64,000 nucleotides of DNA from Pyrenophora tritici-repentis (Eukaryota; Ascomycota; Dothideomycetes; Pleosporales; Pleosporaceae). The DNA lies in contig NC_089393.1 in the NCBI RefSeq assembly GCF_003171515.1, positions 2,852,001 to 2,916,000 of the forward strand, written 5' to 3'. Every line of letters begins with the position of its first letter. Position 1 is the first letter of the stretch. Positions 53,677-63,364 of this stretch are shown piece after piece. The position numbers and the translations under genes are program-made. The notes beneath the pieces were generated by a model. That model was not told the origin of the DNA, did not search any database, and saw nothing but the letters and a program-made list of their open reading frames with translations.

Positions 53677-56241
53677 TTACCAAAACTCAGTGTTCCACTC
53701 TAGTATGTTGTAATCTCCTACAAGCTGCTCATCTGAAAGCTTAGCCTCGCTACAGTTGTACGGTTTATAACCAGCTCGCACCCATGACCTTACTAATTGA
53801 AGAGCTGCGAGTAGCTCACTGCCCAGAGCACGTCGTTTAGGTTCAAGAAGGTCGCCAAGCTCACTGAAGAGGCGCTCACAGTCGCTGCTTGATGCTGGGA
53901 TAGTCATGATATCGATTGCAAACTGCGCTAAATGCGGGTATTTCGGCAGTAGTTGTATCCAGTATTGGACAGGATTTCCATCTGCGTTGTACTGCTCCTG
54001 CGTCCACTGCGGCTCTTGTGTTTTCCAGCGCTCAAACTCGTCAAGTGGAGCCTCTCGGTCATTGTTGCGGCTAAGTATAGCAATAATTGCCTCGTCTATG
54101 TTGTTGCTACTCGGCGCAGTTGTATACCGCTGGCGTGCTCGTTGAGGTTTGTATGCCGCCCAAAGCTGTTGGAACGACGCTTTGGCACTAGTAAGCCAAT
54201 CAGCTTTGTCTGCCCACGCCACATCGCAGTAGTTCTTGTAGTACGGGTGTAGGCAAACAGCGGCGTAGTAAGCGGGCGAGTCGTCGAGCTTGTTGTAGTA
54301 GTCGTTGGCTTTGCTCCACGCGGCGCGGAGGTTGACGTTGAGGTGATCCTCTGGAGCCTCGGCATGAGCGTTGAAGTCGACGTGCTCGAACGGGCGCGCC
54401 CGGGCCTCAAGCTTGCTGAGTACGTACTCAAAAACGGGTATAACCTCATAGATTGCGCCGTATTTGCCATCCTTAGAGCGTCCCTCGAGGCGTTTTGTGG
54501 CGTACTTGAGCGGCTCTAAGCAGTCCTGGTACTCTGCAATCACCGCCCAGTCAGCAGCTCGGAGCCCAGTTGATCTCATCCAGTTTGGGGCGTCGGGCCG
54601 CTTATTATTCCGCTGCGCAGCGTGCGCATCTTCAAGGATAACCCTATTGATATGATGCTCAGCGTACAAGTTATACGCGGCTTGAAGCTTGGTAGCGCGC
54701 TCAAAAGCAGCATAGTATGAGTTCCAGCGAGTGACGACAGGCTTGACTGGCTCGAGTACTTTGAGACGCCCTTCAGCAGGCAGGTTGTTGTTGGCAAGGC
54801 GCTGGTAGCCACGAAAAAGCTCGTACTGTTGCGGCGTTTTGATATAGTTGATGACGTCAACTAGCACTCCAATAGGGCCATCTTTCCGCCACTCTCGCAT
54901 ATACTGCTCCTCGGTATTGTACTGCTCTTGAGTGTTGCCGTAGGCGTCTTTGTTGGTGCCAAATATAATAGCCTGGCCGATGAGGTTAAGCGTGTGACAA
55001 CTGCAGCGGAGGCGCCGGTGAGCGGACTCAAATTCGTACTCGCGCGCGAGCGCGGCGATCGCAGTGTCGTTGTTGGTAGCGTTGTCGAGTACAAAATAGC
55101 CTAATCGGTCGCTTGTTATTCCGTATGCTGAGAGCGTCGTCGAGATAGCTTTGGCAATAGCCTCACCGGTGTGGGCGCCAGCGAGCTCAGGCAGATCGAT
55201 TGGTAAGTCTCGTATTATTCCAGCTGCGTCGGCAAAGTGAGCGACTACTCCAAAGAAGCCACGTTTACCACCCTTTGTTGTCCAGCCATCAAAGCTTACG
55301 TGTATTTTGCTTACTGAGCCTGACAGGGTGTCGATAACTTGCGGTCGTATAGACCGGAACAACCTCATCACAAAGGTAGAAACGCTGGTATTACTTACCC
55401 ACAACGCTGCCTCTGCCTCTGGGTTGGCAAATCTCATCATCTCTCTAAAATCAGGCGTCGTAAGTTCGCTGAGCGGGTGGTTTCGGTTAACAAGCCACAT
55501 GACAGTGGCTGTTCGAAAGCCCTCTACGTCGAAGTTTCCAAACGCGTTAGCAGTGTTTTGTTGTACGTCTAAACCAGCGTCAAAAGCTTGCCGCAACGAC
55601 AGCTGGCCTCGAGCTCTCTGCGCTAACTTTGGGCCATCTTTCGTAAGGTTGTGGCCAGGCTTTGGTTGGCTGAGATGGGTGGCTGCTGAGGTTGTAGCCT
55701 GAGTAATGTTAAACAAACCACCACGGCCAGCGTCGATAGTTTTGTGTACATGGCAGTACTTGCACACAAACCAGATTCGAGATGTAGCATGGCGCTCAAC
55801 AACGCGGTAGCCATACTGAAAGATCCAACTTTTTGGGCGCTTAGAACGCGCCAATGGCTTGATAAAATCAGGTAAACGTGCCCAGTCAATGCCGTCAAAG
55901 TTCTCAACTAGTGCGCTGTTTGTCTCATCCTGACCACCCTCTCCAGCCTCAGTTGTAGCCACCGTGCCAGCTCGGCTGCCCTCGGTGGGCGCGACAATCT
56001 CAGCCTCCGCCTGCGACTCTAAGAACTGCAACTCGAAGGTAGGTATTGGCGGCGAGGCGTTAGCCTGGCTTGCGGCAGCTAGGGTTTTGCGAGGTGATCG
56101 ACGCTGAGGTCTAGGCTTAGATGCAGGCTTAGATGCAGGCTCAGGTGAAGCCTCAGGAGTTGAGGCGACGTTGTTGGTGGCAGCGGCTACTTTCGTACGT
56201 TTGCTCCGAGCAGAAGTTTGTGGTAGGCGACGTTTGGCCAT
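53677..56241 (-). CDS. hAT transposase with BED zinc finger (854 aa)
   Basis: I start at ATG 56241 (MAKRRLPQTSARSKRTK), a basic N-terminus; the frame is open 122 residues further upstream but that part reads through the subterminal repeats. A BED-type zinc finger lies at about 140-200, with Cys in FVCKYC and two His further on (ATHL, PGHN). The RNase-H-like catalytic core shows Asp in SFDGWT (about 318), Asp in LDNATNND (about 386), and the hAT pattern RCSCHTLNL (about 412-420). The C-terminal hAT dimerisation domain contains SSSDCERLFSELGDLLEPKR near residue 790, with the conserved Glu in CERLFS. No stop or frame shift is seen. Expected activity is cut-and-paste transposition with an 8-bp duplication, which the flanks show. 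Confidence 0.95.
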   Translation of the reverse strand: MAKRRLPQTSARSKRTKVAAATNNVASTPEASPEPASKPASKPRPQRRSPRKTLAAASQANASPPIPTFELQFLESQAEAEIVAPTEGSRAGTVATTEAGEGGQDETNSALVENFDGIDWARLPDFIKPLARSKRPKSWIFQYGYRVVERHATSRIWFVCKYCHVHKTIDAGRGGLFNITQATTSAATHLSQPKPGHNLTKDGPKLAQRARGQLSLRQAFDAGLDVQQNTANAFGNFDVEGFRTATVMWLVNRNHPLSELTTPDFREMMRFANPEAEAALWVSNTSVSTFVMRLFRSIRPQVIDTLSGSVSKIHVSFDGWTTKGGKRGFFGVVAHFADAAGIIRDLPIDLPELAGAHTGEAIAKAISTTLSAYGITSDRLGYFVLDNATNNDTAIAALAREYEFESAHRRLRCSCHTLNLIGQAIIFGTNKDAYGNTQEQYNTEEQYMREWRKDGPIGVLVDVINYIKTPQQYELFRGYQRLANNNLPAEGRLKVLEPVKPVVTRWNSYYAAFERATKLQAAYNLYAEHHINRVILEDAHAAQRNNKRPDAPNWMRSTGLRAADWAVIAEYQDCLEPLKYATKRLEGRSKDGKYGAIYEVIPVFEYVLSKLEARARPFEHVDFNAHAEAPEDHLNVNLRAAWSKANDYYNKLDDSPAYYAAVCLHPYYKNYCDVAWADKADWLTSAKASFQQLWAAYKPQRARQRYTTAPSSNNIDEAIIAILSRNNDREAPLDEFERWKTQEPQWTQEQYNADGNPVQYWIQLLPKYPHLAQFAIDIMTIPASSSDCERLFSELGDLLEPKRRALGSELLAALQLVRSWVRAGYKPYNCSEAKLSDEQLVGDYNILEWNTEFW

Positions 56242-56469
56242 ATTGGGGGTATCAGGGCAGTATAAATCACTGGAAAACGCGTTGCTATAGGGGATACTGC
56301 ATTGCGATAGGCTTCTAGACAGGCGTACGTCGAGATTGGAGCAATGCGCTAGACTAAGGCTAACGTTATTTGATAGCCGCTTAGCCTGTTTGGGACTCAA
56401 CCGAGGCAACTGCAACACTTCAAAACCATCGCGACATCTACCGTACAGCAGTTTTAGCACCCTCATCAC

Positions 56470-56620
56470 AGTAACGCTAAAACAACCAAGTAAACCAAGT
56501 AAGCCAAGCAAGCAAAGTATCTTGACTTGACTTGCTTGCTTAGCTGCCCAGCTCTTACTTGACTTGCTTGCTTGGTTTAAACCAAGCAAGTCAAGCAAGT
56601 AATCCAAGTCAACTTGCTTT
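56470..56620. repeat. right subterminal motif cluster of hAT element
   Basis: Matching cluster of caagcaag / cttgcttg units in both orientations just inside the right terminal repeat, including a near-perfect palindrome (ttgcttggtttaaaccaagc) near 56572. Confidence 0.8.
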
Positions 56621-56705
56621 TTGGAAAGTCTGAGGACATCTACAGTTGAAGATCGTGAACGGTCCAGCTTTTCCCTCGGGTCGCTCAGTTCGGCAGTTGC
56701 TCAAG

Positions 56706-58759
56706 ATGCCTCCTCGCGGATGGTAAGTTTGATCGAGTGCGTGCCTTCAATCAGGAATTGACTCGTTCATTACAGTAAGACTTGCCAATTGCGGCATAAG
56801 AAGTGTGTGCAGTACATACGTCATTCGATGTTGCACCATGTCCATAGCTGAAGGACGCAGGCGTCGTCCTAGATTTCGGGAAGTGCAGATATTGCACCAA
56901 ACATAATCGCCCGTGCATCTTGCTGGACAACGTACGCTTTCGTCCGGTGGCTGCGATAAATAACCGAGGGATAGGAGACAGCGAGGTCTCTTTGGAATTT
57001 TCCTCAGACCAAAACTGGGTGAAGATACCTAAATCATGTAAGTGGTCAGGAACCCAACTTGTTTCTGCAATGCTTCGCGAACCTAGCATTGTAGCCAGTA
57101 CGCAGCATTGTGAGAGTATTCCTGGCGCTTAAACCAACTTTGAAACTGTCTAGTGTATTGACTTGAGTCTCAGTATTCTTCGTCCGGCCAGAGACTAAGT
57201 AGACACTTGGTGGTTCGCGACCTTCCCTGCCATGGGAAGGAGATGAAGTTGAGCTTGTTCCGACCATCCCGGACTTTGATCTGGGATGTAAAGCCGCAGA
57301 GATCGACTCGACAACAAATAAGAGCACACAGCCTGAAAGCAATGGCACTACGCAAAATGTTACTCCGGATGTGGACGCAAGTCTAATTGGTGCAACGCCT
57401 AGCGGATGTGTTGATCAAAGCGATGGGACTAGTCGATTGGACGATATTGGAACGGTGCTGAGCACAACATCGAACAACATGCCGCGGGGCGAGACCGATG
57501 GCTTCATGACACTCGACTGGAGCGTGCTTCCTTCTATACTGTCTAATCAGCAACAATGGCCTTTGCACAATGAAGGCGAGGCACGTCTGTTGCACCACTT
57601 CATTGTTAATTGTACGCCGTGGGTTGACATCTGCGATCCTAGTCGATATTTTGAGAGGGTCATGCCTCAACGTGCAACGCATTGCCGTGCAATGTTATGT
57701 GGCATACTTGGTCTGGCGGCGCAACATTTATGGTTGCTAGGGGTGATGGCGCATGATCTCTCACGTCAGTATATAGACACTGCGCTGGAGGAGCTGATTG
57801 TTGCGCTTGAGCATCCGCCGGCTCAATAGAATGAGGACTTCCTGGTCACGGTAAGTGCTCGAGTCCCTGCACGAATACATCTTTAGTCTTGAGTACCGGA
57901 GACCTATGGTTCTGGCCTTGTGTATGCTGATGCTGACTAAAAGCTTTAAGTGATACTTCTGCGCTTGCACGAAGAGATGAGCGAGGCCGATGACCAGTGT
58001 CATCATCTAGGCTCGGCCAGAGTTCTCAATTCAATCTGCTCATTCGCTGCAGATGGCGGTCTGCGAGAGGCCGCCAGTTGGATATCGTTGCGTAAGCATC
58101 TGATGGTATCGCTTGTCAAACAACAGCCGCTGGACCTAGACCTCTCCAATTACCGCTTCTCAAAGGTATTCGATTCCCCGCTGCAGGACAATGAGTCGTG
58201 GACAAATCGCATCATCTATATCTTCGCCAGTATCTTACAGCAGGCGCTTGACGATACTGAAAACCAAGGGTTGAGTGTGAATCAATGGACGCAGCTAAGA
58301 TCAGAGGTGGACGAGTGAGCACAGACTCGACCGGTATCGTTCTGTTCCCTGCTAGAACATGATGCAAATGTCGGTGCGGAGTTCAATAGATCCTGGCCGT
58401 ATCTACCTGTCGCTCTTGGCGTGATTGCTGTTGGACTACAGTTCTGGCATCTCTGTGAGATACTACTTATACTCTACTCTCTTCACTCTCGTTCAGGACT
58501 TACTGGCGCTCGACAACGTGTGAGGGATGATGCTGCCATTCGTAAGCATATTCGCATCGTCATTGGGTATGGCAAGAGCAACGCACACTGCCCGAACACG
58601 CTATTTCAAGGAGGTCACATTCTGGCTGTCTGTGGAGCGTACATTGTAGACAAACTTGAACAAGATGCCTGTGTCGAGTATTTGAAATACTTTCAGTGCA
58701 TCGTAGGGTGGCAAACTGAACGATCAATCACCGAGTTGCAGTACCTTTGGTCGCTGTGA
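56706..58759 (+). pseudogene. relict Zn2Cys6 transcription factor
   Basis: Exons 56706-56722, 56776-56804 and from 56861 encode a complete Zn2Cys6 cluster: six Cys at residues 6, 9, 16, 24, 27, 34 with spacing C-2-C-6-C-7-C-2-C-6-C. The 3' part (about 57212-57829, 57950-58318 and 58319-58759) resembles the fungal-TF middle region, including SLRKHLMVSLVKQQPLDLDL. Lesions are an in-frame TAG at 57827-57829 in an otherwise continuing exon, a splice acceptor that now leaves the next exon out of phase (57950), and a TGA at 58316-58318 where the family usually has Trp. The exon link between about 57034 and 57210 is uncertain. It probably regulated the divergent transporter now also broken. Confidence 0.72.
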
Positions 58760-59118
58760 GCTGCTGAGCGTAGTTGGTAGTCTTCTGCATATGTTTTGCA
58801 GTCAAACAACCTTTCGATGAGCTCGAATGATTGTGCTGTTGTGGTCTTGCTGCTTTAGACGGCTTCTTCCGCTACTAAGATGGCATGCTGCAGAGTCCGA
58901 ACGTCATATCTCCGGAAAAGCTCAAAGACACTGACGCGTTAACTGGAAACCAAAGGCAGATGTGATCTGTCTGAGGAGGTGGGTGCGTTGTGGGTTGGCA
59001 AACAATTGTCGTGAGGAGAAACATTGACAGTCGCGAACGAAAGCCTTGCTACAAACTTCAACCTTCGGCAACGCACAACCTTCCCGACTTCACCTGTAAA
59101 CTACAATTTTGTTTCGCT
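58760..59118. other. convergent intergenic region
   Basis: Between the relict regulator and the ankyrin gene; no feature recognised. Confidence 0.5.
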
Positions 59119-61435
59119 TCATGCTTGCACTGTGATTACACTTTCCTTGCGTCCAAGGTTCGCATGTTCACTCCAGTATATCGCCGCCAATGCTAGCAGT
59201 ACTATAACAGCTACCTTCCAACATACAGTCTCAGTCTCCTTAGGAGATCTTTTTGATTTCGAGGACAAGCATGCCCCTTGCCTTTCACTATCATGACCTG
59301 AATGGCCAAGCGATTCGAAGTAGTCACAAACTGTTTCTGAAGCATATTGACGTGCCAAATTCGCTGGGGTTTGATCGTTCTTGTCTTTGCAACTTAGTTG
59401 GTGGGTTGCGCCTAGCTCTACGAGACGTTGAGCAGCGACAAGATTACCGCGCACGGCTGCGTGATGAAGTACCATGCGGCCCTCATTATCAGCCACGTCG
59501 AGATCAACATCTCTTTTGAGCATCATGTTGATAGTATCCGGCCGGCCACTTTCCGTAGCGTAGTGAAGTAACGTTCTTCCAGAGAAGTCTGGCATTGACA
59601 TAGTCGCTGCATCTGGCATGGTGAGGAAAAAGGCGATGAGGTCTGCGTTACCTCTTTGTACCGCGTAGTGTAGCATGGACTTTCCGTACATGTCTTTTAG
59701 ACCGTAGCACGATGGCTTGCCTCCCTTATGTGGGAAGCAGGCCAAAGCTTTGTGAGAAGAGCTACGACTCCAGGATGCCCAATGAAGTACAGTCATGCCA
59801 CTCCGATCTTGCATCCAAGGGTCAATGTCGTCCGTATAGTAGAGTAGAAGCTGCTGCACCACTTCGTTGTAAAAATAGTGTAAAGCGCTTCGGCCTTGGG
59901 TATAGACTCCGCAACAATCAATTCAATCCGGTCACTCTCCTAGACCCACTTACCTATCTAGGTAGGGCTTAAACTCCTATAGGTAACTACTAGGCTTAAA
60001 GCGGTAATCAATCAATCCAATCTGAACCTTCTAGGACCCACTTAATTGATTGTTGCGGACTGTGCTTGGGTATCCTGCTGAAAAGCGTCTGCGCCGTTTT
60101 CTAGTAGTAAACGAGCACACTCACAGCATTTCCCTTGCTGAACAGCTACATGAAGAGGCGTTCTAGTTTCAGTTATTATACAAGGGCGGTAAAGGATAAA
60201 AGCACTTACTGGCCACGATCGTTTTGCACGTTGACGTCAAGGCCTTCACCAATCAGCAACGCAACGATGGCAGGTCTACTGTGACGTACTGCATACTGTT
60301 TGGTTCTTCGTCAGTTCGTCCTCTATCCCCTTCACATATCATACTTACATGCAGCAAGCTGTAGCCCCCAGCAATACAGTCCGATAGGCACATTTCTCTA
60401 CATGATAATTCGTTCTGGAGATATCCTAAGTCACCCTTCTCGATAGCTACAAAGTAAGGATGATCGTAAGCGAGTATCCTGTGACATCGTAGCGTCCAGC
60501 GGAAGTTCAGGGTTGAATCGCAAGATCTTGTTCGGAAGCCGACCACACTGACCTTCAAGCGCCGTGTAGTGATATGTGGTATGGCCATGGTGAGCGAGAA
60601 CTGCTGCCCTTCCGAAAGAAATAAAGTTATGTGACTTTCCCCTCCAGAATGCGACCAGCGTTTCACTATCAGTCTTCCCCCCGATAGAGCGAGATGGAAA
60701 CCTAACACTTGCTTGCGGTATTGATACTTTGCCAGTACCCCGACAGGCTCAGCTAGCTTTACCAAAGAAGCAAACCGCCTATCCCTCGTGTGTGAACTTC
60801 GCATCGAGTGCTGCGATGTTTTCTCGGAGACCATCATTTGACGTTCTACGTCGAAACGAGGTATCATCGAGATCTGTGGGGTAATCGGTGGAGTGGACAG
60901 GATATGGTGCGGGAGGCTCGTTAACGACGACGTGTGGGTCAATATTCGATTCAACTGCGCCCTGGGCTTCTGTGAGCATTTGATCTGGTGATCTAACTGA
61001 GAACAAAATGACTAACATTTGAATGACCCCCAGAGTTTGGAGAAGAATAGTGTTCCATTGATCCAGAGACTCGAAGAAGCGCTTGAGCTGCCGGTCGAAC
61101 AGGAGCCATTTGCAGCTTTCGTGAACCTTGCCAAGACTGCTCCCAATCATGCGAGTTCCACGAGCCTTGAGTTGGACTTCCAGTAGTATGGCGTCTTGGA
61201 TGAACCCGTCTATACCACACAGTTCCAGATTCAACTGGCAATCGTCCGGAAGTTGTTTGCATGTCTGAACGACGCCAGCAAGCGTGATAGAAAGACATCT
61301 CAGTCGTTCACTTTGCCTTTGAATATCCTTAGGAGCGTCGATGATTGAGTTTATCGTGTCGTGAATGACTTTTATCGTGCCTGCGGCCGCACCTAATAAC
61401 GTTACAACGCTTGCTGCCGTCGAAATAGGGTCCAT
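59119..61435 (-). pseudogene. STAND-type N-domain / ankyrin / TM gene, interrupted by a MITE
   Basis: On the minus strand, the start ATG at 61435 opens an N-terminal domain (MDPISTAASVVTLLGAAAG then SERLRCLSITLAGVVQTC) of the Helo-like or fungal STAND N-terminal type. After a linker come a globular part (SLVKLAEPVGVLAKYQYRK) and ankyrin repeats: LLHYAVRHSRPAIVALLIGE (after an intron 60353-60298), then after a second intron PLHVAVQQGKC..., and then, past the MITE, at least five more repeats such as GRTLLHYATESGRPDTINMM. The end has one membrane helix (VAVIVLLALAAIYWSEHANL). The MITE at 59903-60064 introduces stops in the ankyrin exon. The join between the N-domain and the globular part (near 60890) needs either a weak-donor intron (GTCGTT) or a frame shift. 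Confidence 0.7.
59895..60072. mobile_element. hAT-type MITE, copy 2, inside the ankyrin gene
   Basis: The element spans 59903-60064 (162 bp), flanked by perfect 8-bp repeats CTTGGGTA (59895-59902 and 60065-60072). Its ends are TAGACTCCGCAACAATCAAT and, from the other side, CACAGTCCGCAACAATCAAT, the same family as copy 1 at 9410-9537 but diverged inside. It contains repeated (C)CTAGRCCCACTTA units. Without the element and one copy of the duplication, the ankyrin frame reads straight through (codons ...QDTQ/GRSALHY...), so it inserted into a coding exon. Confidence 0.93.
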
Positions 61436-61917
61436 GATCTGGAATTTGGCATCGTAGGCTCTTGCAGGGATCGCGATAAGTTAAATGATAACTCGAGCGG
61501 TGCTTACATCCAGACGAAGCCGGGAGGCCACCAGCCTTATACGCGGAGAGGCGAATTCGCAGGACGTAAGCTGGCGCAGTCAATGTGCCTACTCGCCTTG
61601 CAAGGCCAGCCACCACGAGCAATCCCGTGGTTACAGGACTCTGTAGGCTTACTGGAGGCGAGGTGTATGCGGTAGAGGCTTAATATCGAGTCTGTGCCGA
61701 TGACTGGGAAGGCTGAGAGCTGCATAGAAAAGTTGTACAGGGTATGCCATATGACGACAGCTCAGCCTTGCCCCTCTCCGCCGCCCCAATGATATATAAC
61801 GCATAGCCGACTTCCAACTATCTTGCTCGTTCATCTTCTTGCAAGTTGCAGAAGCCAACAGTGTACGCCGTTTACCTTACACGAGTCGAAAAGTCTGTAT
61901 ACTGCCACGTTGCAAGT
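61436..61917. other. divergent intergenic region
   Basis: Upstream region of the ankyrin gene and of the small gene at 61918; short minus frames here show no family resemblance. Confidence 0.5.
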
Positions 61918-62178
61918 ATGACTCGTCCGAAAACACCGGATCAGGCAATGCCGCAAAGCAAATACGCGAAAGGAGACAAAGTCTGGGTCTTTTACGACGG
62001 TGCGTCCTAGCTCCCGCAATATTGCAGAGCGCGCTGACTACCTATAGTTGAATGGGAGCTTGGAACAGTTCAAGGTCCGGGAGGATCAACCGATAGCTCC
62101 GGGCACTGGCTGGTAGCGCTAGACGCTGATCCACCGAACCCGCTCGTGTTCAACACAACGAACATCAGAAAGAAATGA
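61918..62178 (+). CDS. 70-residue SH3/Tudor-like small protein
   Basis: Two exons, 61918-61999 and 62048-62178, with a 48-bp intron (GTGCGT...TATAG). It is too short to stand out as an open frame, but the splice and phase are clean. The product begins MTRPKTPDQAMPQSKY and contains KGDKVWVFYD, VEWELGTVQGPG, HWLVALDADPPNP and ends TTNIRKK. The pattern of a basic patch, then K-V-W-V-x-Y-D strand, G-turn, strand and W-x-V-A strand, is like the small beta-barrels (SH3/Tudor/KOW-like) in fungal proteins of unknown role. No signal peptide. Confidence 0.6.
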
Positions 62179-62646
62179 TCACGGAATGGAAAGACCTATA
62201 GCCCTGAAGTAATTCTAGCAGTATCAATCGACATTTACCTGGAATTGAGCCTCGCATCGTGTATGCTATGATGCCGTGAGGCGCAGATGACCTGGGCGGG
62301 CACTGAATGATCTGAGAATGTCAGCATGAAATCTTTGCAGAAGCAGTGCTCTACTTTGAGCATAGTAATTGTAAAATGACTAAACCTCAGGCAGACGTGG
62401 TTAATACATGTCACGGCAGCCAACTCACAACAACGGCAAAATCCCAGTGCCCAATCAGGTGGTTCGAGTGACTCGATGTACTGTACATTGGTAAACAAGT
62501 CGAGGCGGACACGGCTTATCGATAACAAAACATGGAGTGCATGAGCTAGCAAGGAGCACGGGCCGCTGCGAAGAGGGACCAAGCTTGACGGGCTGTGAAG
62601 CTCTCCTCTCCCACGGCCAGCTGCACGTCGCAGTTCCCACTTGCTG
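62179..62646. other. intergenic, no gene seen
   Basis: No feature recognised; short frames only on the minus strand. Confidence 0.5.
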
Positions 62647-63364
62647 ATGCCAGTTCAAGAATTGTCTGAAGTCATGGACCTCTTTACTGATGACGGCACC
62701 AATAGGCCTCACTCACGCAACTACACGTTTCCTTTCGACCCGATGCCACGTCAAGTCCCACGTACAGGTGGGCCGCCGGCGGAGCTTCTCTATCAAGGTG
62801 CTCCACCACCTCATGCGGAGCGACCCGACACGCAACGTGAACAGTCAGTAGCCTACTGAATCACCTATAAGGAGCATGTATGCTGACTGGGTTAGTATCA
62901 ACGTAGCCCCACCTAATCATCGCAGTCATGCTGCCGAAGCCGCTATTGCAAACGCGAACCGCCCAACGGCAGGCACTTCAGAACAAAAGCAACGGGAGTT
63001 GCAGCAGCAGCTGCCCACTTTGCAGACCACCCTGCCCATGACGGCCGACACGCCCAGCTACGAATTTCCTCGTGGGGGGTTGCAAACCCTCAACACCTAC
63101 AACCCGCACTTCCTCTTCGCACCTGTACCCGCGCTCAGCGCTGGAGACCGGACACCCACCGCCCAGTCACCCCAAACACCTACCGCTCGGATGCTGCAAA
63201 TATCCAACTCAGGATCGCCCCAGATACCTCCGCTCACACTCGACACTGGTGACAAGATGTTGATGGGAGAACCACTTCAGATTCGAGATGATATTGACTC
63301 GTGCTCGTCCGCCTCATCAACAAGTAGTGAGGTGTATCCGTGGAACTATGACCGCCCTCGGTAG
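62647..63364 (+). CDS. proline-rich, disordered protein (211 aa)
   Basis: Two exons, 62647-62843 and 62926-63364; the donor (GTCAGT) is weaker than usual, so the intron is a prediction. The start ATG at 62647 gives MPVQELSEVMDLFTDDG. Most of the protein is Pro, Gln, Ser and Thr rich (PPAELLYQGAPPPHAERPDT; QTPTARMLQISNSGSPQIPP), with a Ser-rich end (SCSSASSTSSEVYPWNYDRPR split by limits of the domain). It has no fold motif; it may be a regulatory or scaffold protein. A downstream hydrophobic frame at about 63372-63666 with an in-frame stop could be a further exon but is not included. Confidence 0.5.

Larger units (their letters stand above)
53493..56640 (-). mobile_element. complete hAT-family DNA transposon with 8-bp target duplication
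   Basis: The element spans 53501-56632 (3132 bp), flanked by perfect direct repeats AGGACATC at 53493-53500 and 56633-56640. Its terminal inverted repeats begin CAGACTTTCCAACAAGCAAG on the left and match CAGACTTTCCAAAAAGCAAG read inward from the right (one mismatch in 20). Inside the ends lie dense copies of a CTTGACTTGCTTGG-type motif in both orientations. A single long frame on the minus strand codes the transposase. Perfect target duplication, near-identical ends and an uninterrupted frame suggest a young or recently active insertion. It sits between the relict transporter and the relict regulator. Confidence 0.95.

Noticed and set aside
56242..56607. Upstream extension of the transposase frame by 122 residues
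   Set aside because: It reads through the subterminal repeats and the right end of the element; the basic start MAKRRLPQ at 56241 is more credible.
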